Made by a program: the position numbers and the translations under genes. From positions 1 to 9,477 of the forward strand of contig DRLZ01000414.1 in NCBI GenBank assembly GCA_011322755.1: a stretch of DNA of 9,477 bases. The letters run 5' to 3'. This DNA comes from Crenotrichaceae bacterium (GTDB lineage Bacteria; Pseudomonadota; Gammaproteobacteria; Methylococcales; DRLZ01). The notes beneath the pieces are model-generated. The model did no database searches, had not been told where the DNA came from, and saw only the letters and a list, made by a program, of their open reading frames with translations. Within the stretch, counting starts at the first letter, position 1. Each line of letters opens with the position of its first letter. Below are positions 1-8,027 of this stretch, piece by piece.

Positions 1-252
1 ATCTGAACTTAGCGCTTGACTTCGCTACCGCGAAACCTAACACTAAACTTAGTGGACTTCATAAACGAATCCTGCTAGCTTGAGTCTCAGAAAGATTCTA
101 GAGTTTCACTTAAGAATGAGACCTCACAATACATGCCTCCACTGCCATGAGTCATACATAAACTCCATTACAGTGTTGGTAAACAAGGTAGCGCTTACTT
201 TTCTTTTTTGAGAAGTTTAAGCTAACCGGATTCTCTTCACTGGGGAGGGAAA
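1..252 (+). promoter_or_regulatory. Leader/upstream region of the TPS operon with inverted repeats
   Basis: This is the non-coding stretch ahead of the adhesin gene, and it should hold the operon's promoter and control sites. Three small inverted repeats are visible. TAGCG at 10-14 faces CGCTA at 23-27. A perfect 6-bp palindrome, CACTAA-AC-TTAGTG, lies at 41-54. A bulged hairpin is possible between GTCTC (84-88) plus ATTCT (95-99) and AGAAT plus GAGAC (113-122). A TTGACT hexamer at 16-21 could be a -35 box, but no good -10 follows at normal spacing, so no promoter is assigned. The palindrome could be an operator; that is a guess. Confidence 0.35.
244..249 (+). promoter_or_regulatory. Ribosome binding site of the adhesin gene
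   Basis: GGAGGG lies 3 nt before the ATG at 253, a near-perfect Shine-Dalgarno sequence at short spacing. It supports the ATG at 253 as the start, and the translated N terminus reads as a signal peptide. Confidence 0.75.
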
Positions 253-3200
253 ATGTGCAGACATACACTTTATGGAACCCTCTGTTCAATTGTTGTAACA
301 GCAACAATTGCTCAAGTTTCGTTATTAAACCCTGCACATTCTGAGGTTATCACAGATGGATCAGTCGGTTCCAGACTAAACATTCAAGGGCCTGATTTTG
401 TCATCCCGCAATCATTAGGCAGCACGGTTGGCTCCAATCTTTTCCACAGCTTTCAATCGTTTAATATCAACAACTCTCAGTCAACAACCTTTACTGGCTC
501 CAACAACATCAGTAACGTCATCAGCCGTGTAACCGGCGGACAATCATCAACAATTGATGGAGTGTTGCATTCAGAAGTCGGGCGAGCAAACTTCTTTTTT
601 ATCAATCCTGCCGGAATCCTATTTGGCCCCAATGCCAGCATTAATGTACCGGCTGCATTTCATGCCAGCACAGCAGCGAATCTGCAATTCAGCGATGGTG
701 CTGTTTTCAGTGCAGCCAATCCTGCAGCAAGTACCTTGAGCATGGCCAGCCCCAGCGCATTTGGTTTTGTCGCGAATCGCAGTGCTGACATACGCATTGA
801 ACAAAGCCAGCTGTTATTGACTCCGGAAACTGAAACTTCACTCAGTGGTGGGAATATTGTAATCGATAGCGGAACGTTGATTAACAGTGGTGGAAAGATA
901 ATGATTACAGCTGTCGGTAAAATAGACGATTTAGTTTCAAGCGATGAAATTGCAAATAAAAAGTTTCAAGGAAATATACAGATAAAAAATAGTAATGTTA
1001 TTGTTAGTGGTACAGGCACAGGCAAGATTACACTCGCTGGTGGAGAAACCGGGATAACGAAAAGTAACCTGGTTGCCACATATCGCGGAAAAAAACCAGC
1101 AGAAAAGCAAGCAGGAATCGAAATCAACGTACAATCACTGAATCTGGAAAATTCAGAAATTAACAGTGGTGCTGGAAATATCGGCAGTGCAGGTGATATT
1201 GCTGTATCAGTGGTTGATCATTTTAATTTGAATGGGAGTGTAATTGACAGCGCCACATCAGCTGAGGGAAATGCCGGGTCAATTACAATTCATTCAGGAA
1301 GCTTAGATATTGACGGTCAAGGCAATGCATCACAAGTGTTTTCATTTGCTGGAAACGATTCAATGGGCAACGCCGGGAATATTGATATTTCAGTTGATAA
1401 GACAATGAACCTGATTAATGGGGGAGGCATTGTAAACAGCAGTTTGTCAACCGGTAATGTTGGCTCGGTGAAAATCCACTCAGCCAATCTCACTATTGAT
1501 GGCAAAAAAAATAATCAGAATTTCACCGGCATCACCACGTCTGCTTCCTCGGGTTCATCCAGCGAGAGTGGCAATATTGATATCACTGTTGCTGATTCCA
1601 TGAATCTGGTTAATGGCGCGCAAATCAACAGTAGTACATTTGTCAAGGAAGGCAGGAACGCTGGATCCATTACTGTTGCGGCCACAAATCTTAATATCAG
1701 CAACCAGGCGTTTATTCTCAGCGGTTCCGGAAAGGGCTCAGGTGGCCGTGCCGGTGATATCATGTTGACGATAAGTGATTTATTCAGCATGAGCAATAGC
1801 GGGAGCATTATCAGTAACACCTTTTCTGCAGGCGATGCTGGTTTAATTACTGTCAAAGCAGCAGATTTTGTAATTTCAAATGGCAGCTCCATCAGTAGTG
1901 ATACTTCGTCAGATGGCGATGCAGGGATGATTATGTTGACAGCAACAGAGATGACAATTGATGGACAGGGTCGAGATACTGGAATCTTCAGCCGAGCCAA
2001 TGAAAATTCCACTGGAAATGCCGGCAATATCAGCATACAGGTTGACAATACTTTGAATCTTCTCAATGGTGGAAATATTAGCAACGATACATTCGCCACT
2101 GGTGGGGCAGGGTCAATCATCGTTAAGTCAGGAGCAATCAATCTTATCGGTCAAGGCGTCAGTGTATTCACTGGACTGTCTAACGCGACTTTTTCATCGG
2201 CCAGGGCAGGGAATGTTGATGTTATGGCAAACAATCTAACGCTCACCGATGGAGGCGTAATCCGCAATAACACCTTTTCTACAGGCGATGCAGGATCCGT
2301 TAAAGTACAGGTGAATAACCTGAGAATCGATGGACAAGACACTGCGGCAGGGTTTTTCAGCCAGACGGCCGGGTCTGGTGACGCCGGTGATATTAACGTA
2401 TTTGCATCCGGAACAGTCAGTATAAGAAGTGGGGGCAGGATTGCGAATGATACTTTTTCCGCAGGGAACGCTGGTTCTATGACAGTACAAGCGCCTGTGG
2501 TTGATATCAACGGTTCAGGCAATACTGTTATTACAGGCCTGCTGAGCCGTGCTCAAAATGCCTCGTCAGGTCAGGCTGGAACCATTAAAGTAAGGGCCGA
2601 CCGTCTCGCGCTTCGCAATAACGGCAATATCAATATTCAGTCGAAACCCACTATCAGCGCGTCGTCCTTGCCAAATATTCTGTCGACAGAAATTAATCTA
2701 CAGGCAGACAAAATCTCACTTGAGAACAACTCAACGATTACAGCAGAGAGCAACGGGAATATTGCAGCAAGTGATATTACAATTAATGCCGTCAAACAAC
2801 TAAGAACCAGAGATTCCAGAATAACAACAGCGGCGAATCAAGCTGATGGCGGAAAGATCAATGTGAGTGGCGGAAACGTGATATTACGAAACAGCCAGAT
2901 TACCACATCCGTTGCCGGCAACGGCAATGGCGGCGATATTACACTATCGCCCAGAGTACTGGTACTGAACACTGGTTTTGTACAAGCCAACACAGCAGGA
3001 GCCAATGCAACCGGGGGCAATATCAATATCAACAGTGAGGCGTTGATTTCAAGCAATAATCATTTACAGACTGGCGGAAATCAACAAATTCAATTCGCGC
3101 CAAATTCTGGTCGCAATGTCATCCAGGCAGCTGCGCCGGACGGTGTTAGCGGCAGTATTTCGATTACTTCACCTCAATTAAACATCAGCGGTACGCTTGC

Positions 3201-3444
3201 CACTCTGGAAACACAGCTGATTGACATTGACCGTCTAATTAGAGATCCTTGCGCAAGCCCGGCTTCAAAACAGAGTAAATTGATCAGCATCAGCAAAGGG
3301 GGATTGCCAGCGTCTGTGGAACAACCGCTTCCGGTTCTGTTAGATCCTGTACGTTTGCAGAAAATACTTGGATCACGAGCAGAGAAACCATTGACAACAC
3401 CACAGCGGATGGTGAAGCACACAGGGAATATTCCCTGTTCCTGA
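253..3444 (+). CDS. Filamentous haemagglutinin family adhesin, TPS exoprotein (TpsA)
   Basis: This is the secreted partner of a two-partner secretion (type Vb) system, a long beta-helical surface or secreted adhesin. Residues 1-30 form a signal peptide with a hydrophobic core, ending near NPAHS. A TPS secretion domain follows, with the phrase NPAGILFGPN at 118-127, a variant of the family's NPNGI motif. From about residue 350 to 850 there are imperfect repeats rich in Gly, Asn and Ser, typical of a right-handed beta-helix. They include phrases such as NTFSAGDAG (522-530), DTFATGGAG (612-620), NTFSTGDAG (673-681) and DTFSAGNAG (733-741), alternating with IDGQG turns. The C-terminal part carries a GGLP motif. 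The mature chain has only two cysteines, Cys1000 and Cys1062. The transporter gene follows after 31 nt, so the two are almost certainly co-transcribed. The ligand or host surface is unknown. Confidence 0.93.
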   Translation: MCRHTLYGTLCSIVVTATIAQVSLLNPAHSEVITDGSVGSRLNIQGPDFVIPQSLGSTVGSNLFHSFQSFNINNSQSTTFTGSNNISNVISRVTGGQSSTIDGVLHSEVGRANFFFINPAGILFGPNASINVPAAFHASTAANLQFSDGAVFSAANPAASTLSMASPSAFGFVANRSADIRIEQSQLLLTPETETSLSGGNIVIDSGTLINSGGKIMITAVGKIDDLVSSDEIANKKFQGNIQIKNSNVIVSGTGTGKITLAGGETGITKSNLVATYRGKKPAEKQAGIEINVQSLNLENSEINSGAGNIGSAGDIAVSVVDHFNLNGSVIDSATSAEGNAGSITIHSGSLDIDGQGNASQVFSFAGNDSMGNAGNIDISVDKTMNLINGGGIVNSSLSTGNVGSVKIHSANLTIDGKKNNQNFTGITTSASSGSSSESGNIDITVADSMNLVNGAQINSSTFVKEGRNAGSITVAATNLNISNQAFILSGSGKGSGGRAGDIMLTISDLFSMSNSGSIISNTFSAGDAGLITVKAADFVISNGSSISSDTSSDGDAGMIMLTATEMTIDGQGRDTGIFSRANENSTGNAGNISIQVDNTLNLLNGGNISNDTFATGGAGSIIVKSGAINLIGQGVSVFTGLSNATFSSARAGNVDVMANNLTLTDGGVIRNNTFSTGDAGSVKVQVNNLRIDGQDTAAGFFSQTAGSGDAGDINVFASGTVSIRSGGRIANDTFSAGNAGSMTVQAPVVDINGSGNTVITGLLSRAQNASSGQAGTIKVRADRLALRNNGNINIQSKPTISASSLPNILSTEINLQADKISLENNSTITAESNGNIAASDITINAVKQLRTRDSRITTAANQADGGKINVSGGNVILRNSQITTSVAGNGNGGDITLSPRVLVLNTGFVQANTAGANATGGNININSEALISSNNHLQTGGNQQIQFAPNSGRNVIQAAAPDGVSGSISITSPQLNISGTLATLETQLIDIDRLIRDPCASPASKQSKLISISKGGLPASVEQPLPVLLDPVRLQKILGSRAEKPLTTPQRMVKHTGNIPCS

Positions 3445-3475
3445 TAATAACAAGACTTCCTGGGATTCCATCGCC

Positions 3476-5185
3476 ATGGATACACTTCGGTTATTTTGCT
3501 GCCTATTACTCTGGGCAGCCTCAAATTCTGGTGTAATAGCTGGTTCTGGTCAATTTAGACCGCCAATTACTGAACGACCCAGCGCAACGTTACCTGAACT
3601 TCCTGAGTTTGAAACGGAAACACCTGCTGGTTCTCTCGAACAGCCAGATCAGAATGATACAGCACCAGCCTCAACTGATGCGCTTTCTCGAATCTATGTG
3701 AAAGCCTTTCGTTTTGAGGGCAATACAGTCTTCGATGATTCGACATTGCAGGAAATTGCCGCGCCTTATACAGGTCGGGCGGTCAGCCTTTCCGAGCTGG
3801 AGGAATTGCGCTATAAGCTCAGTCAGCTGTATCTGCAAAACGGCTATCCCAATTCAGGCGCCGTACTGCCAAGCCAGCAATTCAATGATGGTGTGATCCG
3901 TTTCAGGATCATCGAAGGCAAACTCAGTGAAATTCGTATTCAGGGCACCGAGCGGCTCAATCCCGATTATATTCGTGATCGTTTGATGCTGGCTTCAGAT
4001 CCACTGCTGAATAGCAAAGCACTGGAAAAACGTTTCAGGTTACTAATACAAGACCCGCTAATTGAACGCATGGACGGTCGCTTGTCACCAGGGTTAGCAC
4101 CGGGTGAAAGTATTCTCGACATCAAGGTCAAACGCGCTAAACCATATCAGTTAGGAATTAGCACCAACAATTATCGGCCACCCAGCACAGGCGGTGAGCA
4201 AGGCGAGCTGTTTGGCTTTGTGCGTAACTTGACAGGTTATGGTGATACTTTGGACTTTTCCGGTGCCGTCAGCGCCGGTTCGGCCAGTGGCAGTGGCGGT
4301 TTTAGTATTCCGGTGACACGCTACGACACCCAGTTGTTTTTGCGCGCCTCCTATAATCGTGCAAAGATCGTCGAAAAACCGCTGGATGATTTGAAAATCA
4401 GGAATAAATTCTGGAGCGTTCAGGTCGGCGTGAATCAGCCAGTTTACCGCTCACTCGAGCGAACATTTTATGCCGGGATGCGCTTTGAATTCAGGAAAAA
4501 CCGCAATAAGCTGGATGGTAAGCGGTTTTCATTTTCAGAGGGCGAAGATGACGGTATCAGCAAGGTCAGCGTATTACGTTTCACCCAGGATTACATTGAA
4601 AGACACGCCCGACAAGTGCTGGCTTTTCGTTCTATTTTCAGCCTGGGAGTCGATGTGCTTGATTCCACCCAGCATGCGCACGGGATTGCGGATGGTGATT
4701 TCTATGCCTGGCTGGGGCAGCTGCAATACGCCTGGCAAGTCATGGATAATGGCGCGCAACTGTTGTTTCGAGGCAATGTACAGTTAAGCAGTGATCGTTT
4801 GCTACCTCTGGAACAGTTCGCACTGGGTGGCGTACACAGCGTCCGTGGTTACCGCGAAAACGAAGTGGTGACAGATCAAGGCTTTGATCTTTCCCTTGAG
4901 TTTCGCTATCCGTTGATTGGTGGAACCGGCTATTTTGCCAATCCTGATTTTCCAGGCACCTTGTATGTGATTCCATTTATGGATTACGGCGGAGCATGGG
5001 ATGTCAACAACGGCAAGCAAATCGAACTGTTACATTCAGTTGGCGCTGGTTTACGCTGGATTCCGATTCCCCAAGTCAGCGCAGAAATCTATTATGCGCA
5101 CGATCTGAATACTGCGCGCAAAAAAACCAGTCGTGATTTGCAAGACAGAGGTGTTTTTTTCAATGTTACTTATCTCGCTTTCTGA
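3476..5185 (+). CDS. ShlB/FhaC/HecB-family outer-membrane transporter (TpsB)
   Basis: This is the outer-membrane partner that recognises the TPS domain of the upstream adhesin in the periplasm and threads it to the surface through a 16-strand beta-barrel. Residues 1-22 are a signal peptide. A Pro-rich linker (about 25-70) corresponds to the plug-helix region of FhaC. POTRA1 follows at about 73-150 (FRFEGNTVFDD to IIEGKL) and POTRA2 at about 151-222 (IRIQGTERLNPDYIRDRL to LDIKVKR). The rest is barrel. The family signature VRGY, in the conserved loop L6, is at 456-459. The chain ends in a terminal Phe (YLAF), as expected for a BAM-assembled outer-membrane protein. The 569-residue length is normal for the family. 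The start has only a weak GGGA Shine-Dalgarno about 10 nt upstream, so translational coupling to the adhesin is likely. The stop lies 13 nt before the CHAT gene. Confidence 0.95.
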   Translation: MDTLRLFCCLLLWAASNSGVIAGSGQFRPPITERPSATLPELPEFETETPAGSLEQPDQNDTAPASTDALSRIYVKAFRFEGNTVFDDSTLQEIAAPYTGRAVSLSELEELRYKLSQLYLQNGYPNSGAVLPSQQFNDGVIRFRIIEGKLSEIRIQGTERLNPDYIRDRLMLASDPLLNSKALEKRFRLLIQDPLIERMDGRLSPGLAPGESILDIKVKRAKPYQLGISTNNYRPPSTGGEQGELFGFVRNLTGYGDTLDFSGAVSAGSASGSGGFSIPVTRYDTQLFLRASYNRAKIVEKPLDDLKIRNKFWSVQVGVNQPVYRSLERTFYAGMRFEFRKNRNKLDGKRFSFSEGEDDGISKVSVLRFTQDYIERHARQVLAFRSIFSLGVDVLDSTQHAHGIADGDFYAWLGQLQYAWQVMDNGAQLLFRGNVQLSSDRLLPLEQFALGGVHSVRGYRENEVVTDQGFDLSLEFRYPLIGGTGYFANPDFPGTLYVIPFMDYGGAWDVNNGKQIELLHSVGAGLRWIPIPQVSAEIYYAHDLNTARKKTSRDLQDRGVFFNVTYLAF

Positions 5186-5198
5186 TGGTGATGCAGTC

Positions 5199-7625
5199 AT
5201 GAATCGACGCAATACCACCACGAACCACATCTGTTTGTTCAAGCGACCACTGTGGTTTTGCTTGCTGGCAATCAGCCTGCTTGTCTTCAGTCAGCACACG
5301 CTTGCCGCGATCTCAGAGAAGTCGACTGATGGCCAGTTGTACAGCCATGACGTAGTATCGGCTCAAACCTTGATTGAGCAAGCTGAACAACAGCGTTTGC
5401 AAGGGTATTACAATGAAGCCTTGAATACACTTCAGAAAGCACAACAATCCGCTTCCAGACCACATGCGGTACTGGCGACCGGGTTGCAAGGCTACGTGTT
5501 GCTGCTGATGCGTGATTATGCAAGATCAGAGCAGCTGTTGTTATCTGCCTTGCAGGATTCGGTGAATGCGGGATGGGATTTGCAGTCTGCTATCCATGCC
5601 AATCATCTTGGTAATTATTATGCTGCGCGAAACAAGACAGTCAAGGCCCGACAGTTTTATCAGGAAGCGCGATTACTGGCACTGAAAGCAGACGATCCGG
5701 CGCTGGTTGCCAGAATCGACCTTAACCAGTTCAAACTCGCAGATACAGCTCCTGAACAAGCATGGGCTGAACTGTTGCGCTTGCAACAAGCGATTCCGCA
5801 TAGTACCGATGTGCGTGAACGCGCCCAGTTGCAGTTGGCGCTTGGTTATCAGGCGCTCCAGCTAAAAAAACCGACAGTAGTGAGTCCGCAGCAATACCAG
5901 CAATTCACCCGCGCTGCATTGCAGCAAGCACTGGCATTGGCGACCGCAGTGTCTTCGCCACGCATGCGTTCCAATGCATATCAATATCTGGGTAAACTGG
6001 CGGAAGATCACCAGGATTACGCCACAGCCTTAAAACAAACTCAACTTGGCATTGCTGCTTTACAAGGCATGGATGCAAAGGACTTGTTGCTTAAACTGGA
6101 ATGGCAGCGCGGACGTCTGCTACGCAAGCTGGATAAAAACAGCGAGGCGATCACGGCGTATCGTCTCAGCGTCAATCATATCCAGGCGATACGCGCTGAT
6201 ATTCCGGTTGATTATCAAAACGGGCGCTCCTCATTTCGCGAAACCTTGCAGCCGGTTTATACCGGTCTGGCCGATCTGCTGATTCAGCAAGCCGATCAAG
6301 CCAGTGATGACAGAACCCAACAAGCATTGCTGCGCGAAGCCAGAAACACCATCGAGCGCGTCAAACAGACCGAGCTGGAAGATTATTTTGAAAACCGCTG
6401 CACGTTGCAAACAATTCCGGAACAAGCGATTGAAAACATTGCGACCAATACCGCAGCGCTTTATCCAGTCATTCTGGAAGATCGTCTGGAACTGTTACTC
6501 AGTATCGGAGGTAGAATTGAACATCGCAGTGTGCCTGTCACTGCTCTACAACTCACTCAAACAACCAGACAGTTTGCAGACAAACTGCGTCATTTCAAAC
6601 CGGATTATCTTAACGAGTCTGTTCAACTCTACAACTGGCTAGTGAAACCACTCATTGCCATCTTGCAGCGCCAGCAGATTGACACACTGATTTTTATTCC
6701 CGATGGCGCATTACGACTGGTTCCTCTGGCAGCGTTATCAGATGGTTCGCAATTCTTGATTCGACACTACGCTGTTGTTACCTCGCCAGGGCTCAAGTTG
6801 TTTGACCCAAAACCATTATCTCGCCACAAGCTGGATATCTTGCTGGCCGGCATGAGCACCCCGGGCAGTGTCATTGAAGATTTGCCTGAACCATCACTGC
6901 GGATACTGATCAATGCAGTCAACAGTTTAGATAACTCCCAACGCGGCATCCTGAAATCCAGGGATATTAATCGACTGCTGCTCGATGCGAATCAGCAAAC
7001 TAGTGAGCCATCGCTCAGATCAGTCAAAGACATCATCAAGGATCCAGTTATGTCAGACAAGATCCGTGAAATGCTTGCATTACCCGGTGTTTCAGACGAG
7101 ATTAAAAAAATCTCCGAATTGTTACCCGCAACTGTGTTGATGAATGAAACCTACAGAAAAAAAAGGGTTGACCAGACAATCAAGCAATCGCCGTATGACA
7201 TTATTCACATTGCCTCGCATGGCGTATTTGGCGGAAGCGCCTCGGAAAGCTACATTATGGCGTATGACAAGATTCTCACCGTAACCGAACTTGAAACACT
7301 GTTACAGACCGCCAGCAATCGCGAACAACCCATCGAACTGTTAACCCTCAGTGCCTGCCAGACAGCCGAAGGTGACGACCGTTCCCCGCTCGGCATCAGC
7401 GGTGTTGCCATCAAAGCCAAAGTACGCAGCGCCTTGGGCTCATTATGGCCAGTATCTGATCTTGCCACCGTTGATTTTATGACCACCTTCTACCAACAAC
7501 TCAAATCAGCCAACACCACAAAAGCCCGCGCATTGCAAACAACCCAGCAACACTTGCTGAATAATCCTGAATACCAGCACCCGTTTTTCTGGTCGCCGTT
7601 TATTTTGATTGGGAACTGGTTGTGA
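5199..7625 (+). CDS. Exported TPR-CHAT domain protein, putative caspase-like protease
   Basis: This is a predicted cysteine protease of the CHAT family (caspase HetF associated with TPRs; clan CD, related to caspases and separase). The start at 5199 gives 808 residues and places a good signal peptide at the N terminus: basic n-region with RR and KR, hydrophobic PLWFCLLAISLLVF, and a cleavage site near TLA/A at 36-37, with no lipobox. Residues about 55-390 are helical tetratricopeptide-like repeats, a likely protein-binding scaffold. The CHAT domain spans about 430-808, with the strand IPDGALRLVPLAAL (500-513), the catalytic His in HIASHG (His674) and the catalytic Cys in LSACQTA (Cys720). The closing motif FFWSPFILIGNW is typical. 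A segment of about 75 residues, roughly 560-635, separates early CHAT strands from the ELLPATVL strand and looks like an insertion. As the third gene of the operon, its likely partner is the secreted adhesin or its transporter. Substrate and trigger are not shown by the sequence. Confidence 0.93.
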   Translation: MNRRNTTTNHICLFKRPLWFCLLAISLLVFSQHTLAAISEKSTDGQLYSHDVVSAQTLIEQAEQQRLQGYYNEALNTLQKAQQSASRPHAVLATGLQGYVLLLMRDYARSEQLLLSALQDSVNAGWDLQSAIHANHLGNYYAARNKTVKARQFYQEARLLALKADDPALVARIDLNQFKLADTAPEQAWAELLRLQQAIPHSTDVRERAQLQLALGYQALQLKKPTVVSPQQYQQFTRAALQQALALATAVSSPRMRSNAYQYLGKLAEDHQDYATALKQTQLGIAALQGMDAKDLLLKLEWQRGRLLRKLDKNSEAITAYRLSVNHIQAIRADIPVDYQNGRSSFRETLQPVYTGLADLLIQQADQASDDRTQQALLREARNTIERVKQTELEDYFENRCTLQTIPEQAIENIATNTAALYPVILEDRLELLLSIGGRIEHRSVPVTALQLTQTTRQFADKLRHFKPDYLNESVQLYNWLVKPLIAILQRQQIDTLIFIPDGALRLVPLAALSDGSQFLIRHYAVVTSPGLKLFDPKPLSRHKLDILLAGMSTPGSVIEDLPEPSLRILINAVNSLDNSQRGILKSRDINRLLLDANQQTSEPSLRSVKDIIKDPVMSDKIREMLALPGVSDEIKKISELLPATVLMNETYRKKRVDQTIKQSPYDIIHIASHGVFGGSASESYIMAYDKILTVTELETLLQTASNREQPIELLTLSACQTAEGDDRSPLGISGVAIKAKVRSALGSLWPVSDLATVDFMTTFYQQLKSANTTKARALQTTQQHLLNNPEYQHPFFWSPFILIGNWL

Positions 7626-7639
7626 ATAGGGATAATTGG

Positions 7640-7806
7640 CTAGGAGGCTGTCCGAGAATAGAAAACCTACTGCGGAAATGCTGAATTTGGCCAGCTTTTC
7701 CCATTCTTTTCGTTAAATAGCACAACTATTCGCCTCAAAGAATGAAAAAATCTGACTCAAATCAGCTTTCCCTCGCTACGGTTTCTATTCTCGGACAGCC
7801 TCCTAG
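7640..7806. mobile_element. MITE-like palindromic element with IS5-type ends
   Basis: This 167-bp non-coding element has perfect 25-bp terminal inverted repeats at 7640-7664 and 7782-7806. Inside the tips they read GGAGGCTGTCCGAGAATAG. The whole element is an imperfect palindrome centred at 7723. The two halves also pair at CATTCTTT (7702-7709) with AAAGAATG (7737-7744) and at AATAG with CTATT around a CACAA loop. It encodes no protein, so it would depend on a transposase elsewhere. CTAG occurs at both outer edges. It can be read as a 4-bp target duplication of the YTAR type made by IS5-group elements, or as part of the repeats. As a long hairpin between two converging genes, it may also stop transcription from both sides. 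Confidence 0.82.
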
Positions 7807-8021
7807 CCCTCTCTTGATGTTTGGATAGCACTTAAAATATCCTGGGTTGTTGCTTTCGTCTTGATTCCCGGAATATCAAATGGTGATGTCTTTTTATCTT
7901 TTTTAGCCATGAGAGAGAAAACCGTGCCGTCTTTTCGACAAATTTCAACCTCTTCTTGTTGTGCAATCAGCAACAATTTTGACAGGTTTTGACGAGCCTC
8001 TGAATAGGTAAAGACTTTCAT
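7803..8021 (-). CDS. Phd/YefM-family antitoxin
   Basis: This 72-residue protein begins MKVFTYSEARQNLSKLL, the conserved start of Phd/YefM antitoxins, which forms the DNA-binding dimer fold. It continues with EICRKDGTVFSLM, the second half of that fold. The C-terminal tail (about residues 42-72, KTSPFDIPGIKTKATTQDIL) should wrap around and block the toxin. The start is set by GGAG at 8031-8034, 9 nt upstream, which overlaps the end of the toxin gene. Only 6 nt separate the two genes, so they form one transcript, with the toxin unusually first. The antitoxin is expected to repress its own promoter. Its TAG stop lies inside the CTAG tip of the adjacent palindromic element. Confidence 0.88.
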   Translation of the reverse strand: MKVFTYSEARQNLSKLLLIAQQEEVEICRKDGTVFSLMAKKDKKTSPFDIPGIKTKATTQDILSAIQTSREG

Positions 8022-8027
8022 AGTAAT

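Noticed and set aside
16..43. TTGACT (16-21) as the -35 box of the TPS operon promoter
   Set aside because: At 16-18 bp spacing only TAACAC or poorer hexamers are available as -10, too weak to assign a promoter.
1515..2522. Long open frames on the minus strand inside the adhesin gene (1515-2141 and 2151-2522)
   Set aside because: They are antisense reflections of the Gly/Asn/Ser-rich repeats, with repetitive Pro/Leu/Ile-rich translations and no recognisable domain.
5133..5198. Longer start for the CHAT gene at 5133 (or 5163), overlapping the transporter gene
   Set aside because: It would put a hydrophilic stretch before the signal peptide and overlap the transporter's last codons. The ATG at 5199 gives a standard signal peptide right at the N terminus.
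5199..7625. TPR-CHAT protein as part of a type III-E CRISPR (Craspase) system
   Set aside because: No CRISPR array or Cas gene is present. The protein has a signal peptide and belongs to a secretion operon.
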